From the NCBI GenBank assembly GCA_902624785.1, contig CACNYU010000002.1, forward strand, positions 16,007-80,006: a DNA stretch of 64,000 nt, written 5' to 3'. Source of the DNA: an uncultured Prochlorococcus sp. (GTDB lineage Bacteria > Cyanobacteriota > Cyanobacteriia > PCC-6307 > Cyanobiaceae). Below are positions 61,946-64,000 of the stretch, one piece after another. Both the position numbers and the translations under genes were made by a program. Below the pieces are notes generated by a model. The model was not told the origin of the DNA. It saw nothing but the letters and a program-made list of their open reading frames with translations, and made no database searches. The stretch's first letter is position 1. Each line of letters begins with the position of its first letter.

Positions 61946-64000
61946 GTGACAATTGCATCCCATAAATCTTCCTCTGAGAACAACTCTAACAATCTTAAAA
62001 AAGATGAATTCCCATCAACAGCCCCTGCTGCGTATCCTGTTTTTTTCAGATCTTACAGCAGAAAAAAAACTAACGGGAAAAGAGAAAATTGGAGTGAAGT
62101 AGGAGAAAGGAACTTATCTGGTCTTCAAAAATTAGGAAATTTAACAGAAGAAGAACTAATTCTAATGAAGGAGATGCAAAAGAATCAAAAAGCTCAACCT
62201 TCTGGGAGATGGTTATGGATAGGAGGCACTCCTTGGATAATTAAGAATGAGAATTTCTCAGGAGCCTATAACTGCACTTCGACAAACTTAATTGACTGGG
62301 AGGCATTTGCCTTAATGATGGATTTAGCGATGATGGGCTGTGGAACTGGAGCAATAATTGAACCTCGCTTCATAGAAAAACTCCCCTTAATCCGCAATAA
62401 ACTTAATGTAAAGTCAATTAGCGAAGTTGGTACAACTCCCAAGGGTGAAAGGCAGGAGAAATCAACTATTGAAGTTAAAAATAATAATATTTTTATTAAA
62501 GTTGGAGATAGTAGAAGAGGTTGGGTAGATAGCTATAAATATCTTCTTGAAGCATCCAGTAATAAAAAATTTGACAAAGAAATAAACATTCATATTAACT
62601 TAGAAGATGTAAGACCTGCAGGCGAATCTCTTAAGGGATTTGGAGGAATGGCTAACCCTGTAAAGTTAAATGAGCTTTACTCAAGAGTCTCAACGTTACT
62701 AAATAAAGCAGTTGGGAGAAAATTAACTACTGTTGAATGTTGTTTACTAATAGATGAAGCAGCTGTAACTATAGTTGCAGGAAATATAAGAAGAAGTGCG
62801 GGCATGAGACAATTTGCTTCCGAAGATTTGGAGGCGGCTTCAGCTAAAGAAAATTTATGGAGTCAAGATGAAAGTGGTTCTTGGATAATAGATCCTGAAA
62901 AAGCAGCTTTAAAAATGGCTAACCACACCAGGGTATATCACTCTAAACCTTCATATAAAACAATCTTAGATGCTGTTACTAAACAATTTAGTTCTGGAGA
63001 AGGTGCTATTCAATTTGCGCCAGAAGCAATTGCAAGATCTAATGCCGACATTTTAATACATGAGGAACTTCGAAAAGAATTTATAGAAATTTATTCTGAG
63101 CAAGGAAAAGAGGAAGCAAGAAGATGGATAAATGCGAATTACGGACCTTACTCAGATGAAGAACTTGATCATAGGATGACTAGATATGGTTTAAATCCCT
63201 GCGGCGAAATACTAGGAAATGACTTCCATTGTAATTTAGCAGAAGTACACCTAAATCAGATTGACCCTAATGATTTTAATGAGCAGAAAAAGGCATTTAA
63301 GGCTGCAGCACTTTCTGTAGCATGTTTACTTAACCATGAATTTGAAGTTGAGAGATATAGAAAAAGTAGAGAATTTGATCCCATTGTTGGTGTAAGCTTC
63401 ACTGGATTATTTGATTTCTTAGTCCATGCTTTTGGGACACCATGGTTGAAATGGTGGGAAGCAGGGAGGCCAAATACAGAAGAGGGGATGCAGTTTAAAA
63501 GACAAGAAGCTAAATATCTAGATTCCTGGAGATTAATTGTTAAAGAAACAGTCTGGGAATATTGCGATAAACATAAACTTAGGAGACCAAATAGATGTAC
63601 AACAGTTCAACCCGCAGGTACAAAGAGTCTCTTGACAGGAGCTGCTCCTGGTTGGCATCCCCCAAAAGCTCAGAGATTCATCCGTAGAATAACATTTAGA
63701 AAAAATGATCCAATAGCACTTGCTTGCATGGACTATGGTTATTCTGTTGTTCCAGCTCAAGGTGATATTGATGAGAATGGAAAACTATTAGATAATCCAT
63801 TTGATCCAAGATGCAGTGAATGGCTTGTTGAGATTCCAACTGAAGTTAGTTGGGCAAATATAGAAGGTGCTGATCAAATAGACATAAATAATTTCTCAGC
63901 ATTGGCTCAGTTCGATTTCTATATGCAAGTCCAAAGGTTTTATACAGAACATAATACTTCTGCCACGATCGAATTTAGAGAAAACGAAATTGAAGACTTA
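61946..64000 (+). CDS. nrdJ: B12-dependent (class II) ribonucleotide reductase, 5' part
   Basis: GTG start; 685 codons are present and the frame is open at the window edge, so ~90 residues are probably missing (marine picocyanobacterial NrdJ is ~775). Active-site Cys C110 (AYNCTSTN) and C419 (NPCGEIL), and TTVQPAGTKSLLTGAAPGWH near the 3' part. Reduces ribonucleoside triphosphates using adenosyl-(pseudo)cobalamin. No cobalamin riboswitch or NrdR box was seen in the 120 bases upstream. Confidence 0.93.
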   Translation, partial: MTIASHKSSSENNSNNLKKDEFPSTAPAAYPVFFRSYSRKKTNGKRENWSEVGERNLSGLQKLGNLTEEELILMKEMQKNQKAQPSGRWLWIGGTPWIIKNENFSGAYNCTSTNLIDWEAFALMMDLAMMGCGTGAIIEPRFIEKLPLIRNKLNVKSISEVGTTPKGERQEKSTIEVKNNNIFIKVGDSRRGWVDSYKYLLEASSNKKFDKEINIHINLEDVRPAGESLKGFGGMANPVKLNELYSRVSTLLNKAVGRKLTTVECCLLIDEAAVTIVAGNIRRSAGMRQFASEDLEAASAKENLWSQDESGSWIIDPEKAALKMANHTRVYHSKPSYKTILDAVTKQFSSGEGAIQFAPEAIARSNADILIHEELRKEFIEIYSEQGKEEARRWINANYGPYSDEELDHRMTRYGLNPCGEILGNDFHCNLAEVHLNQIDPNDFNEQKKAFKAAALSVACLLNHEFEVERYRKSREFDPIVGVSFTGLFDFLVHAFGTPWLKWWEAGRPNTEEGMQFKRQEAKYLDSWRLIVKETVWEYCDKHKLRRPNRCTTVQPAGTKSLLTGAAPGWHPPKAQRFIRRITFRKNDPIALACMDYGYSVVPAQGDIDENGKLLDNPFDPRCSEWLVEIPTEVSWANIEGADQIDINNFSALAQFDFYMQVQRFYTEHNTSATIEFRENEIEDL

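Overview
The window reads as a stretch of a high-light-adapted Prochlorococcus chromosome. It is very AT-rich (roughly 70% A+T), genes are packed or overlapping in the conserved parts, many proteins are tiny, and several families are cyanobacterial (CPP1-like, DUF3531, DUF2839, the Psb32-like TPM protein, the 6S RNA beside purK, B12-dependent NrdJ). The organism call is inference from content; no database was consulted. No tRNA, rRNA, CRISPR array, transposase or integrase was recognised.

Layout. 1-3.6 kb: the end of a photolyase gene and a run of small proteins, including a ribbon-helix-helix-like protein and a stand-alone IF2 N-terminal-like domain. 3.65-9.4 kb: a compact four-gene DNA-repair module (MBL-fold exonuclease, ATP-dependent ligase, Lhr-like helicase, PdeM-type phosphoesterase). 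10.2-10.8 kb: three tiny proteins. 10.9-17.4 kb: a phosphate/arsenate cluster (pstB, pstA, pstC, arsR, ArsJ-associated GAPDH, arsJ, pstS). The same TATCAA-N6-TTGATA operator pair lies between arsR and gap and again upstream of pstS, so ArsR probably controls phosphate-binding protein and arsenate export together. 17.4-18.5 kb: a potassium channel.

18.6-25.1 kb: a zinc cluster (WD40 protein, COG0523 GTPase, znuA, znuC, zur, znuB) with Zur-like sites. ZnuA carries two tandem copies of a ~127-residue domain inserted in its His-rich loop, and a third divergent copy sits inside the neighbouring GTPase. This is the best candidate here for an undescribed system: a zinc-handling domain shared by importer and metallochaperone.

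25-40 kb: a gene-poor, extremely AT-rich region of small, mostly unknown proteins with a few enzymes (glutamine amidotransferase, short-chain dehydrogenase, RluF). It holds several probable non-coding or mini-ORF transcripts: a Yfr1-motif sRNA, two related minus-strand units with strong Shine-Dalgarno sequences, and a mini-ORF preceded by a 12-base complement of the 16S rRNA tail. It ends with 6S RNA downstream of purK.

40.4-64 kb: dense core genes: purK, aroB, a MidA-type methyltransferase, a Psb32-like protein, a metallophosphoesterase and nadA (divergent, both apparently without a canonical start codon), a C-terminal processing protease, ispG, a family-4-like uracil-DNA glycosylase, an aminotransferase, a phnD-phnC-phnE transporter, an SGNH hydrolase, a DUF92 kinase-like protein, rsmE, a DUF3531 protein, an ABC ATPase, hslO, a CPP1-like protein, prfC, a methyltransferase, and the first 685 codons of nrdJ running off the right edge.
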